Shown here in pieces: positions 38,322-58,905 of a stretch of 64,000 nt of DNA (position 1 is the first letter of the stretch; each line of letters begins with the position of its first letter). The stretch is from Rhynochetos jubatus (lineage: Eukaryota > Chordata > Aves > Eurypygiformes > Rhynochetidae): NCBI GenBank assembly GCA_027574665.1, contig CM050648.1:51941200-52005199 (forward strand), in the 5' to 3' direction. The notes below the pieces were generated by a model, which ran no database searches, had not been told where the DNA came from, and was given only the letters and a program-made list of their open reading frames with translations. Both the position numbers and the translations under genes were made by a program.

Positions 38322-39046
38322 CAGGCTGGGTGGAGAATGAGTGGAGAGCAGCTCCGAGGAGAAGGACGTGGCGGGTACTGGTGGATGAGAAGCTGGACAT
38401 GAGCCGGCAGTGTGTGCTGGCAGCCCAGAAAGCCAACCGTGTCCTGGGCTGTATCAGGAGAAATGTGGCCAGCAGGTTGAGGGAGGGGATTCTCTCCCTC
38501 TATTCTGCTCTCATAAGACCCCACCTGGAGTACTGCATCCAGCTGTGGGGCCCTCGACATAAGAAGGACATGGACTGGTTGGAGTGAGTCCAGAGGAAGC
38601 CACGAAGATGCTCAGAGGGCTGGAGCACCTCCCCTATGGGGACAGGCTGAGAGAGTTGGGCTTGTTCAGCCTGGAGAAGAGAAGGCTCTGGGGAGACCTT
38701 ACAGCACCTTCCAGTACCTTAAGGGGGCCTACGACAAAACTGGGGGGTACAGGGACATTTTACAAGGGCCTGTAGTGACAGGACAAGGGGTAATGGGTTT
38801 AAACAGAAAGTGGAGAGATTTAGGTTAGATATCAGGAAGAAATTCTTCCCAGAGAGGGTGGTGCATCACTGGAACAGGTTGCCCAGAGAAGCTGTGGGTG
38901 CCCCATCCCTGGCAGTGTTCAAGGCCAGGCTGGATGAGGCTTTGAGCAACCTGATCTAGTGGAGGGTGTCCCTGCCCATGGCAGGGGGGCTGGAACTAGA
39001 TGATCTCTAGAGGTCCCTTCCAACCCAAACCGTTCTGTGATTCTAC
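38322..39046 (+). mobile_element. CR1 LINE between CLUL1 and TYMS
   Basis: About 725 bases in + orientation, from the region encoding the C-terminal part of ORF2 (AGAAAGCCAACCGTGTCCTG, CTCATAAGACCCCACCTGG) to the 3' tail (ACCGTTCTGTGATTCT). The frame is broken by stops and frameshifts. It fills much of the 1.8-kb gap between the CLUL1 polyadenylation site and the TYMS CpG island. Confidence 0.93.
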
Positions 39047-39433
39047 ACGAGTATAGAAAGATAATCGCACCTTAATTATAACATACGTTTCTTTTTATAC
39101 ATACAAGTATGCACATTTATACAAAAAAAATGCCATTTCCTTGTTTTAATTAGTGGGAAAGGTATGTTTTCCTGCCCGCTGTCAGGGGAAATATCATTTT
39201 CTAGCCCAGTTCCACCCAGGCTCCATTATATATGCCTGTTTTAGCGGCTCCTCCTAATCGTGAGAGATTAGCAGCCGTCACTCCTGTTATCACACCAGTC
39301 CTCAGGAAGTTGGGCTTTGCCTGATAAGTGACTGTTACAAAACGCTTGACTTCCCTGAGCACTTCCTAGTTTTAGAGGACACCACACTGGAAGCTGAATG
39401 CGGAAAAACGAGCGTGGTTTGGAGCACAGACGT

Positions 39434-39471
39434 AGCCCGCCCTCAGGGGGACAGCCCGCCCTCAGGGGGAC
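39434..39471 (+). repeat. 19-bp tandem duplication upstream of TYMS
   Basis: AGCCCGCCCTCAGGGGGAC occurs twice head-to-tail and identically (39434-39452 and 39453-39471), followed by a partial third unit AGCCC. It lies about 400 bases before the TYMS ATG at the edge of the CpG island. Confidence 0.9.
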
Positions 39472-39764
39472 AGCCCAGAGAGGGCGGCTGTGGAGGGCTT
39501 CCTGCGCTAGGCGAGGGAGCTGACAGAGGCAGCCAAGGAACGGACAGGCCGTGGGGCCTCCTCACGCCGCGCCTGACCTCCCCGGGTTCCCACCGGCTCC
39601 GGGGCTCAGCCCGATCCGGCGGGACCGACACCGCCGCAGCTGCGCGCCCCGGCGGCGGCGCTGAGGGGCCCTGGGCGAGGGGCGGGCCGCAGAGGGGCGG
39701 GGAGGGAAGGGGAAGGGAAGGGGAAGGGAAGGAGGGGGCCGTTCCGCCCGACTCTAGGCGCCGC

Positions 39765-39774
39765 TTGGCGGGAA
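39765..39774 (+). promoter_or_regulatory. E2F-like site TTGGCGGGAA
   Basis: TTGGCGGGAA, about 95 bases before the TYMS ATG, fits the E2F core TTSSCGCS/GGCGGGAA. TYMS is an established E2F target in vertebrates, induced at G1/S. Occupancy in this species is inferred. Confidence 0.65.
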
Positions 39775-39783
39775 CGGCCGGGC

Positions 39784-39793
39784 TTTGGCGGGC
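39784..39793 (+). promoter_or_regulatory. second E2F-like site TTTGGCGGGC
   Basis: TTTGGCGGGC lies 19 bases after the start of the first site, in the same orientation. Paired E2F elements close to the start are common in S-phase gene promoters. The match is good but shorter than the first. Confidence 0.5.
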
Positions 39794-39868
39794 TCGGAGG
39801 AGAGGTGGCCGGCAACCGGGCAGCCCCAGCCCACCGTAGCGACCTGCCCCGGGCGCCTCTCGCCCGCC

Positions 39869-49044
<9,176 letters not shown>

Positions 49045-49480
49045 TGCTACAAACCAGCTTCTGTTAATGTGGAGATGCACCTAAGGTACTTAGCTTTCTG
49101 TGTACTTAAAGTTGTGGTGGTTTATATACTTCAAAAGATACATACGTTATTATTGAAAATGAAGCCGTTACTAGCAGGCCAGTACTGCTGTCAGTACGGT
49201 AGTGGTACAGAACAGGGAATTACTTATTCCTGCTGTACTGCACAGGTGCTGACCCAGTTTGAAGTTGTTAGTGAGATTGTTCCCTTGCATTGTTGCAGTT
49301 ACCCGTGGCCTCTCCTGTTACGTTCAGGCGCTGTGTGCGAGTAGTACTTGCTTACATGCTTTATATAGTACTGAAAATAAGAACTTTGATGTATGTCAGA
49401 GGATTCCTTCGAGGTTGTAGAAGTCTTTAAATGTGTTCTAAAGAAGATATGTTTAATAAAGCTTTTTAAAAAAATCTTCT
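49045..49480 (+). other. TYMS: TYMS 3' UTR and polyadenylation signal
   Basis: About 430 bases follow the stop before an AATAAA at 49455-49460. The 3' end is placed about 20 bases after it and is approximate. In mammals the ENOSF1 transcript overlaps this end from the other strand; here no ENOSF1 exon is recognisable within 2.7 kb. Confidence 0.75.
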
Positions 49481-52254
49481 AGAAAGGATGATGCATATTT
49501 AATTTTAGTATGTTTGTTTATAGTTAGTAGTAAGTAAAGCAAAGGTAAATTCGGTTTTACTTTAGGATCTTGGAGGGTAAGATCTGTCAAGGGAAAACAA
49601 ACTCAGACTTGCCATGGTCTTCATAGATGAACCAGCAGGAAGACAGAGGATCTTAATGGAGCTTTGTCTGAAATGCAATCTCTGCATAACATCTCTGTAT
49701 CAGCTTTTTTATTCCCCATCCCTACCTAAATGATTAATTTGATGTAAATCGAACAACTGTAGTTAAACAGAGGTTACCAGAGAGCATTAGTGTGCTGGTT
49801 TTAGTTGGGATAGAGTTAATTTAGTACAATTAGTACAACAGTTAGTAATAATCTGTCATCATTTAAAACCAGATCCTACAAACACATGGACTGATTTTGC
49901 AGCCAGGAGCAGTGAAAGTTAGATATAATAGTATTTGTAAGATTGGAGCTCATTAACTAAATCTTAGCAGAATTCAGCTTTCATCTCTCCTTATCCTTGC
50001 AGCTTTTGCAGTAACTTCAGTCCTTACAAAATTCCTCTTCAGGAATTCAGTTGTTAATGGATCTACAGTTAATACTCAGACATACCGTATTCAGTACATA
50101 TTTGAACACAAGGATAAATGCATAGTAATATTTTGATTAATTTTTAAAGTCAATAGACTGGCTTTATGTTTTAAAGTCATCTAGTTTGGATATTCCAGGT
50201 GTCATCTGCAATAATGACACTTCCCAGCTGTAGGTGGTCAGCAGCTCCTTACCACGTGCATGTTCTTATTAAATTAAAGGTTCTTGAGTGTATTTACAGT
50301 CCTCTAAAGTACCAGAAAGCGGTTTAGGTTGCAAATTCATGTAGCAGTTGTATCTACACTTGGCAAGTTAAGCTCCTTTTGCTGGAAACCGCTTTATCTA
50401 ACATTTCAGATAAGGTGGAATCTGCAGGGCGTTTTAGCAAGTGTAACCAGAGAGGATGTGAAACACAGTGTTGGCCTCAGGGCTTGACTGGTGAGAATTA
50501 GCAGGCTCAGTGAAGTTAACCAGGACAGGAATATCCAGCCAAGGGAAGAATTTAGAATAGGAATCAATTTACTTCCTTTCATAAATTAAAAAGGAGTTAG
50601 TCCAATCAGGAGAAATATTTAAAAAAACCCTTTTAAGAATGACTTCTATGAAACACGACCAATGGTCTGTTCTCTCATAGGTATGTATGGACATATATAA
50701 CACACTTAAATAGACCCATATATATAGCTCTGGAAGAGCTACTGCTTTCCAGTGTAGGAATTAACTGCAACTTCACTGTGCCTCTTTCAGCACAATTTAC
50801 TATCAAGGGCAGTTGTTGAAAGGAAGCTTGTACCTTGAAGTCTGAGGTCTGTGCTGATCAAAAAGATGTAAAAAGCAGACTATACACAGCAGACTTTAAC
50901 ATGATAAAAGTGAAAATACACGTATTTTAAATTAATAGGTATGAGACATATGATTTCAAGCAAAAAATATGAATATTCAAAGAATTTGAATGTATGAGCT
51001 TAAATAGGAGGTACTCAAGGAATTTTGATTTGCCGAATATGAAGACTGGTCACTGCTGCAAAGATGACCAGTGTGACTGCAGGCTATATTTAGAGCAGTA
51101 TTTTAGACAAAGCACAGGGCATCGTTAGATCCTTTTGGGAAGCTATGGAAGGAACTCATACTGAGAGAAGGGGGCATTCTTGGACTTACTTCCTGATGAA
51201 TAAGCTGTCCCAGCAGCTCCCTGTCCCTCGCACTCCCCAGCTGATTAGTTAAAAGAGCTGTACAGGTGGAATTAGAAGTCGGTTTCTTACCAGCTCTGCG
51301 TATTTGTAGCGTTTCTGAGTCCTCGCCATTGGCCCTGCTGACTGCTATGCTTATTCTGCTTCACGATTTGGCCTTGAAGAGTCTCCCCTCTTTTGTCATT
51401 CCTCCTCTGAATGCATCCTTTTATCATTTCCCCGCTTTCCAAGGGCAGTTCAACCAAGTTGGAGATACCAAAGAAATTTCTTACCTCTTTGCTCAAATAC
51501 CAACTCCCTTTGTGTTCTACCTTTCTTAGGCGTTTGTAACCCCCGCTATTTCTGACCTGTTACGATGTGTTGCGAAATTGGCCTTACTGCAATAGCAGAG
51601 AGAACATTGGTTATCTTATCATGACAGATGAGAGGTCACTAAAGAAGGAACTGTTTGTGAATTTTGAGACAAACGCCTACCTCATCAGCCATCAGAATCA
51701 ATAGTCTGTTAATTAGTCTGACTTGTTGAGTTTGCCACCATGCTGATTGGCATCTGTGAAGTGTCGGAATATGGAATACAGCCCAGGTTTAGAGTACCTT
51801 TAGCAGAACCACAAACACTTGAAGAGTAATCCACGCTTCTAACTTCCCTTTGTAGCCCACAGGTTGTCAGGTAACAAGACAAATGCCTGCTGTGATTACC
51901 ATGTGGCAACATCTTTTCTAAGAGAAAAAAGAATGATTGTCACAGTGAATCACTACTGGAATGTTTTGTATAACTAACCTGCTTTCAAGGCTTTCAGATA
52001 CTGGGATATTATCACTGGAATAAGTCACAGAGACCCCCAAGTCCATACTATGGAAAGACAGTGCCCGATACCAAGACATCAGGAGTCCTTTGGTGCAGCC
52101 CTACAGCATGACTTGAAACAAAGAAAATTACAGCAGTGCGTGCAGCTTATGTTCAGAAATCACAGGCGTGACAGCTGAAGATATCAATCAGGCTAGCTTG
52201 GAGGCTGGGGAGAGGAACATTTTCTCATTGCTGCTGCATTTTACAGAGCCTTAC
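49481..52254. other. no exon recognised where ENOSF1 3' exons are expected
   Basis: By synteny the last ENOSF1 exons (including the CPHAGG segment) should be on the - strand here. I found no match on inspection, only one 32-base LTR scrap and AT-rich DNA. Confidence 0.55.
49791..49822 (+). mobile_element. short LTR start fragment
   Basis: TGTGCTGGTTTTAGTTGGGA and TAGAGTTAATTT are the first 32 bases of the same LTR family. Nothing further matches, so this is a truncated scrap. Confidence 0.65.
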
Positions 52255-52384
52255 TCTGGAACTTTTTGGCCATCACCAGCACAGACAGGTTTTCATTCAC
52301 ACTTCCCAGACTGCAGCTGTCAATTTGGAGATAACTCAAGGCCTTAGCTTGCAGAAGCTGTTTAAATATCACTCCATTGTAGCA
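52255..52384 (-). pseudogene. ENOSF1: ENOSF1 exon remnant lacking a splice acceptor
   Basis: This block encodes VIFKQLLQAKALSYLQIDSC followed by SLGSVNENLSVLVMAKKF and a good donor GTAAGG in the phase expected for the next ENOSF1 exon. It matches the ENOSF1 segment that begins CHNRVIFKQ. Here the start reads CYNGV: the His and Arg are both changed. Where an AG should precede TGC the sequence is TTACCC, so the acceptor appears lost; this assumes the usual exon boundary lies there. The glutamate of the upstream GEQ motif is not present in the preceding bases. The preserved frame shows constraint until fairly recently. Confidence 0.8.
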
Positions 52385-53084
52385 GGGTAAGGGAACAAAT
52401 AAAAAGTTAAGAATTGAAGTCTCCCAAATTAACATATTAGAAGAGCTGCTGGCGACTCGTATAAAAACATTTGTGCAGTGTCCCTCCTATGTGTCTCAAT
52501 CTGAATTATTTTAATTACTCCATTTAAATGAGAATTTGTATGAAGTGAAGCTCAAGGATGTTGCTGATACTAAAAATACTCAGCTTATAGTTGCAATGTG
52601 AAGAGTGCTACACCTGACACGATGAACTGAGTTACACTGAAAAAAATCACTGTGGGCCGAAAGGGCATAGTTGTACTGGAATGAGTTTGGAAATTACTAC
52701 CCCTCAACTGGATGTTGGACCCCATAAGTGAAAGTGTAGCAAAAATGCCAGGTGAAAATGGCTTTTCCGTTCCAGGACAAGGACAGGACCGTAAATTATG
52801 CAAAGGCAGCCGAGTTTGTACTGAAACCATTATGTAGTACTTGCATGAGCCGATCAGACAGCTCTGCTTCAAGATCTTTTCAGGATTTAGGCTCCTTTAG
52901 GAGCCAACTCACCCCCCTCTTGTCACAGAATCGTGTCCCCAGGCAGGGATTTGGGGTACCCTCGGGACTGGACTGTCTTAGCCCCACTTCAGCGTGCTCA
53001 GGAATGCACAGCTTTGGGATGTGCTTGCCTGTGTGAATGAGCAGCTATTCCCATTTTGAGCCAGCTAAAGTGAATATAGCAGTG

Positions 53085-53667
53085 TGTCATGGTTTAACCC
53101 CAGCCGACAACTGGTCACTACACAGCTGCTCGCTCTCTCCCCCCAGTGGACGGGAAGAGAATCAGAAAAGTAAAAGTGAGAAAACGCGTGGGTTGAGATA
53201 AGGACAGTTTAATAAGTAAAGCAAAAGCCGCGCTCACAAGCAAAGCAAAACAAGGAATTCATTCACCCCTTCCCATGGGCAGGCAGGTGCTCAGCCATCT
53301 CCAGGAATGCAGGGCTCCATCACATGTAATGATTACTTGGGAACAAACACCATCACTCCGAATGTCCCCCCTCTTCCTTCTTCCCCCAGCTTTATATGCT
53401 GGGCATGATGCCATAGGGAATGGAATATCCCTTTGGTCAGTTGGGGTCAGCTGTCCCAGCTGTGTCCCCTCCCAGCTCCTTGTGCACCCCCAGCCTGCTC
53501 ACTGGTGGGGTGAGGGGCAGAAAAGGCCTTGACTCTGTGTAAGCACTGCTCAGCAGTAACTACAACATCCCTGTATTGTCAACACTGTGTCCAGCACAAA
53601 TCCCAAACACAGCCCCATACTGGCCACTGAGAAGAAAATTAACTCTGTCCCAGCCAAAACCAGCACA
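53085..53667 (-). mobile_element. solo LTR (avian ERVL-type) with perfect target duplication
   Basis: The + strand runs from TGTCATGGTTTAACCCC to AAAACCAGCACA, the reverse complement of a typical avian LTR with TG...CA ends. It is flanked by identical CAGTG at 53080-53084 and 53668-53672. A 5-bp duplication is characteristic of the ERVL class. A TATA-like box (CAGCTTTATATGC on the + strand, TATAAAGCTGG-like on the - strand) is near 53,390. No internal genes remain. Confidence 0.92.
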
Positions 53668-54539
53668 CAGTGATTCTGCTGTGGGAAGTCATTCCTTCTT
53701 CTGGAGGCCAGTCCAGCCGGATGAGAGATGGCCTTGCAGATGAGATACACTTGGATAAGAGTCAGGATTCAATTTCTAGCTTTGTTACAGATTTCCTGTC
53801 TAGAGCTTGGCTAAGTTGTTCAGTCAGTTCAGGCCTCACGTAGATTTCCCATGTTTGTAGTACAGATAATAGTACTCCCCTTATTCGCAGGGGAATTCTG
53901 TGGACAAATCCATTAAATGGTTATGTGGTTCTCAGATGTTACGGAGAAAAGAAGAAAGAGGATATACAAACCATCAGCTAAAACCAGTATTCAGGACTGC
54001 ATTTACTTTGTAAAGCAAGGCTATGCTAATGTAATTCAAACCCATCCTAATAGATGTTCATTATAAAACATCTCCCCACCCCTAATTAAGTGTCCTATCT
54101 TCTGGTAGACAACAGCTGAGAGCGAGAGGCACAATGAAATATGTTGATAGCAAGGATTGGCATGAGAAACTGGCAGCAGAGAAACGATGCTAATGCAGTC
54201 ACTGTTGTCTCCAGTTGCCGCAGAGAAGCGAGGATTTGTTAATTCATGTTATTTGGCTCTGTAGACATGGTGTCAAGACTTGGCAAAAAGGTGGGTGTAA
54301 TAATAAACAATTTGCTTTGGGTTGGAGACTGGTAATCTAAAAGATACCGGCATTTCTATTTACACCTCACTATTTATGGTATATCTGGGAATTAGTTCTG
54401 CTCTTTGGACTCGTTACAAATATTTCACGTGAAAAGTATTTAATTACAGCTGATGGCTGTGACTTACTGGTAATGCTAGCAATGAGTTTCCTTAGGGGGA
54501 AGGAAAGGTTTTGACCTTATAAAAAAGCTGCATACATGC

Positions 54540-55790
54540 TGGCCAAATTCCTCCTAAGGTCAGACAGGGCACTGAGTGCACTGACAGGCCTCACCCAGGC
54601 CAGTCTCACCTGGGGCCCACACCCTCTGCCCATGGGCCTTAGTTTCTGCCTGGGCTGCATTGCAGGTGTAGCTGCTTCCAGCTGTGGTACAGCTGTGAAC
54701 GTGTCTGGCCATGGACCAACATCCTGGCCTGGCCTGACCATGGTCCTGCTTTGCCATGGACCTGCCCGGACACAACCTGCGCTGTGTCTGACCTTGGTTC
54801 CCCTCACCAGGCCTGACCCTGAACCCCACTCCCACACTGCTGGCCTGGCCTGCGCCCATCCCTGGGAGCAGCTGGCTCCCATGGCACCCTGCCTGTTAGG
54901 CTGTCCCAAGCTCTAAGCCAGCACTGCAGGGCCAGGCCCATGGCTACGCGCGCAAGGCCTTGCCCTACAAACCTGGCCTGGCTCTGGGTGCTGACCCTCC
55001 CACCAGCCCCTGCCTAGCCCAAGCTTCTAAGTGAACCTCTCGCAGGGGCCGTCTAAGAATTCCCCTTCATACCATCCCCCTCTGTAAGCCTGCCAAGCCT
55101 CTGGGGCTACTCAGGGTCTGCCGGAGCCCCTCACCTGGCTCCAATTCCCCCTGCCATGGCCCTTTCCCATTTCCCTGTCCCTACCCTGGCTCTGTGTCCC
55201 CTGAAATGCTCCCTACACCTCACAGCAATTAAATCACTCTTCAGCGAGTCCCATCTGAACCCAGATGTCAGGAGGGAGGGGGGCACATCTCTCTGCAGGG
55301 GGGCTGCTGTCAGGACACGGAGGGCAAGCATGGCCTTGCTGGCCTTATCCAGCCTCACTGGAGGCCTCCCCACCTCACGCGTGCCCTCAGGACAGGACCC
55401 GTCTCAGCTCAGGCCATGGCCCCCTGTCCCTGCCTGAGCCACCCCGAGATGTGACCGTCTCCCATCGCATTGTAGCTGTGCTATGGCATGGACCTCACTG
55501 GTCCAGACAGAGCCTGAACTGCAGGCTGACGGCCCAGCTCAACCTGGGTCCAACTCCATCACCGTGGGCAGGCTGGCAGTCACTGGACTGTGTTTGACCC
55601 TGGTCCTTGTCACTAGGCCAGACCCTGCCCTCAGAGCTATCTCCTCACCATGACATCATCTGGCAGACTTCTCAGTTGAACCTGCCTGCTGCCATCAGAT
55701 CTGCCTGGACAGCCATGCTCTCGGCTCCTGGCTCCCAAACCCTCCCTGCATGCCAACCGTGCCACTGAGAGGTTGGACTACAGCTTCCTA
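54540..55790. repeat. GC-rich low-complexity block
   Basis: About 1.25 kb dominated by loosely repeated CCTGGCC, CCATGG and CCCTGCC words, in sharp contrast to the AT-rich sequence on both sides. Frames on both strands stay open only because stops are rare in such sequence. It may be a degenerate minisatellite or an unrecognised repeat; I cannot assign a family. Confidence 0.5.
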
Positions 55791-57151
55791 ACCGTGTCAT
55801 TTTCCGGGATTTTGATCTTTACAGTTGAGTTAGTGCAGCACAAGTAGAGTTGATACAAGAAGAGGAGCCAGGAACCTCTCTACTCCTTCATATAGCCACT
55901 GAAAGGTGGTGTCTACACATGAGCTGCTGTGCTGAGCAAAACACTTGCTTGAACACCAAACCCACAGAAAAAACGGGAGCTGTGATAATTATCCTTGGGC
56001 CACAGAGGATAGGAGCTTCAGCAGCCCTGCAGCTCTCTACAGACCACATTGTCCAGCGTACATTGTTCGGCACAGATGTCGTCCAAGTTGCCTCATGGGA
56101 GGTGCAGTGTGCTCCCCGGAGCGCCATGGACTTATTCTTTGTACCTTGCTTCTCTGCCTTTCGTATGGGCAATATCTCAGTTGTGGATGCATTCTTTTGT
56201 ATTTCTCACTGGTGTAAGAATATGAAATTTTAGCAGTTACTTTCATAATAGTAATTAAAAAATGAGATATTTCCAGGTTATTCACAGAAACCATGTTTAG
56301 GAGGAATGAACCAGCGAGATAAGGTGAAGGGAAGCAACCTTGGTAGGGAATAGCTGAAATAATAGATAGCAAGTAATTTTCAGCTGTAGTATTTTACCTT
56401 TAGTGAGAAATGCAAAGGAGTTTTGGCACCAGCTCCAGAGACTATGAAGTAGCTGCATTAAACAAATAGTAATTAGGAGAAAGCCCAAAGCACGCACTTA
56501 CACATATACCCACATGTTCTCTGGTTGACACAGCAATTCCTAGCAGTGCTAAGGCCTACAAGGAGATAACAAACACTCTAGACTTGCTTCTGGGGTTTAA
56601 TTCCCAAGGGAGTTAGTAGCATAAAAGAGGGAATAACAGTTGATTCAGCATACTGTTTTCTACTCATTTTATAAAAAATGTAACATATAAGATTTTTTAC
56701 TGATTTCTTTTCTGCTTTCTCTGTTCCACAAGCAATGTAAAGAATTATATAGCAGGGTGTGTGGAGCGGTAAAGAAATGCACATGCTGTACCTCTGGGGT
56801 TTAACAGTGCTGCTAAGCACGGTGTTGGGAGCACAAACTCTGAACCAAAGTTTTGATTTCTCTGGAAACAACGTTTTAAAAAACGTCCATCATTCACATT
56901 TCATACTACATGTTGGCTTCCTTCCTCATGCAGGCATTACAGTCTTTTTATGTATGTTTTTTCAGTAACAAACTATTTCTTTAAACTTAAGGGAAGACAG
57001 GTGCAGAATGTGTGTCAAGGTCCTGTAGCAAATACATTTAATGGTACTCTGAATAACTAGTTCAACCTGAACTCTGCGTATGTGAGGGAACAGTATCAAC
57101 ATTACACTACAGCACTGACTGGAGTCACTGTATTATTATTGAAATGAAAAC

Positions 57152-57298
57152 CTTTGCAATGGTTGCACGTCCCATCTGGACATGGATATCCTCATCTGCA
57201 AAAACTGGCTTCTTAATCAATGAGGGTTTATACTCAGCTGGTTTAGTGACCCACTGTACTGCTTCCTTTATTTCCCATTGTAGGTTTGCATCCAGCAT
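57152..57298 (-). pseudogene. ENOSF1: ENOSF1 exon remnant with altered metal site
   Basis: A good acceptor (TTTCCTTACCCCCAG) precedes a 49-codon open block starting MLDANLQWEIKEAVQWVTK and ending GRATIAK. It aligns with the ENOSF1 exon beginning MMDANQRW and ending GHATISK. In the enolase superfamily the DAN aspartate and the glutamate of the WIEEP motif bind the catalytic Mg2+. Here DAN is kept but WIEEP reads LIKKP, so the glutamate is replaced by lysine. The following stretch is four codons longer than usual and unrelated in sequence. The only donor in register is AAG|GTTTTC, weak beyond the GT. Homology is clear; loss of catalysis is inferred. Confidence 0.78.
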
Positions 57299-58616
57299 CT
57301 GGGGGTAAGGAAAGCAAGGCTCAAATACACCGAAGAATTCTATTGGGGTTTTTTCTGTCAAACTCTCATAGAAAAAGCTGGAAAACTGATATGAAGTGGT
57401 AGAAATTCAGGAAGTAGAAAGGAAATGAAAAGCTGGAATTGCGATTCTGTCCATATTGTGCTTTTGGCCACACTTACTCTGAGTTGCAATGACTATAGCA
57501 ATACCCAGACCAGGTTTGAACCAAGCAGATCAGGAGCTGTTGGAAGTAGAGCAGAGTCTTCTGTGGGAATGAGTGTATCTTGGCAGCATAGACTTGAGTA
57601 AAGCACCCTAAAAAATGGACATGGCTGCCTGAAATCTTCAGCAGAAAAGCTTCTTGACAAAAAAATACAGTATTTTAAATAAGTTTCTCTTGTCCCTACA
57701 AAAAGTGAAACATCTGAAAACGACACCACAGTTCATCTGCAGGCTCTTCAGGTCCTTGTCATCTTGTATGCACCGAGTCCCTGGTTCAGCATTTCATGTT
57801 ATACAGCATCCCATGAAAGCTCTGGGCTGCACTGCAGCACCCAGGGTAAGCTGGCAGCTGTGGTGTGTCAGGGAACACATGGGGCAAAGAATCCAGCCCA
57901 CAGCAGTCAACAGAGTAACATTTCCAAATCAAAACGTGTGACTTCCATCTAATTATTCCTTTTCATTCAACTATTTTAGTTTGAAAATCTTTTCCAGTTC
58001 ATTTGTTGGCCAAACACTGGTGAAAAAATGTTAACAAGCATTCCTCTGGAAGCATCCTTGGATGTAAAAGGCACTTTAAATCTTCTAGAAGACTATCCTG
58101 GAAGTGGGGTTCCCCCTCAGACTTGAATGGAAGTTCTGGCACAGAAATATAGGATAAAATTCTTGGTCATACATCTACTTTGATCATGTTCAATACTGCT
58201 CTTTGTTGATATATATCAACATTTTTTGCTGTCATTATTCAGGATTTGAAGAAGGAAGAAAAAATATTTTTCAATAAATGTATATAATGAGAGTTCATCT
58301 AATGGTTTTAAATAGAATAAAATAGTATAGAATAGTATAGTAGCAAAAAGTGATATTCACCATTATTTTGTCTAGGCCAATCTTTTCTCGTATAGATCTG
58401 CATCTGCAAATATCATCCTGCAGATCTGCACCCACCTTTAGTTTGAACCTAGATGCATATTTGTAACAAGAGATAGATCACTTCTGAATGATTAGTGCAG
58501 CAGTAAACTGGAATCCATAAACCAGAATTTACAATTTCAGCATCACTGTCTTACAGAAAGAACCTTCTTATTACTTCTCTTCCTTTGTGAGTAAACTTCC
58601 TCCTACTCTGAAAATA

Positions 58617-58905
58617 AAACAGCAGCCTTCTCCTCAGGGCTGCTCTCGATCCATTTTCTGCCCAGCCTGTACTTGTAGTTGGGATTGCCCCAACCCAGGT
58701 GCGGGACCGTGCACTTGGCCTTGTTGAACTCCATGAGGTTGGCAGAGGGCCACCAGGTCCAGCCTGCCCAGGTCCCTCTGGATGGCATCCCTTCCCTCCA
58801 GCGTGTCGACCGCACCACACAGCTTGGTGCTGTCAGCAAACTTGCTGAGGGTGCACTCGATCCCATCATCAATGTCACTGACACTGTATGCTGTCCAGCC
58901 TTCTC
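58617..58905 (-). mobile_element. CR1 LINE fragment, ORF2 region
   Basis: Reverse-oriented CR1 from the part encoding the reverse transcriptase C-terminal portion: on the - strand, GCTGACAGCACCAAGCTGTG and GAGTTCAACAAGGCCAAGTG. It lacks the 3' tail and has frameshifts between the partial frames. Confidence 0.88.

Larger units (their letters stand above)
52385..57151. other. gap between ENOSF1 remnants
   Basis: Contains the solo LTR at 53.1 kb and the GC-rich block at 54.5-55.8 kb. The small ENOSF1 segment with the GEQ metal ligand should lie here but was not found. 55,850-57,120 holds nothing I recognise. Confidence 0.6.

Noticed and set aside
38060-38560. 166-codon - strand ORF
   Set aside because: Largely the antisense of the CR1 LINE at 38.3 kb.
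51709-51765. - strand stretch QMPISMVAN as a relic of the ENOSF1 IPVCPHAGGV exon
   Set aside because: Only two or three residues agree, the splice phase does not fit, and no acceptor of the right phase is present.
54517-54916. Mirrored 126-130-codon ORFs on both strands
   Set aside because: Both sit inside the GC-rich low-complexity block; coding potential on both strands at once points to composition, not genes.
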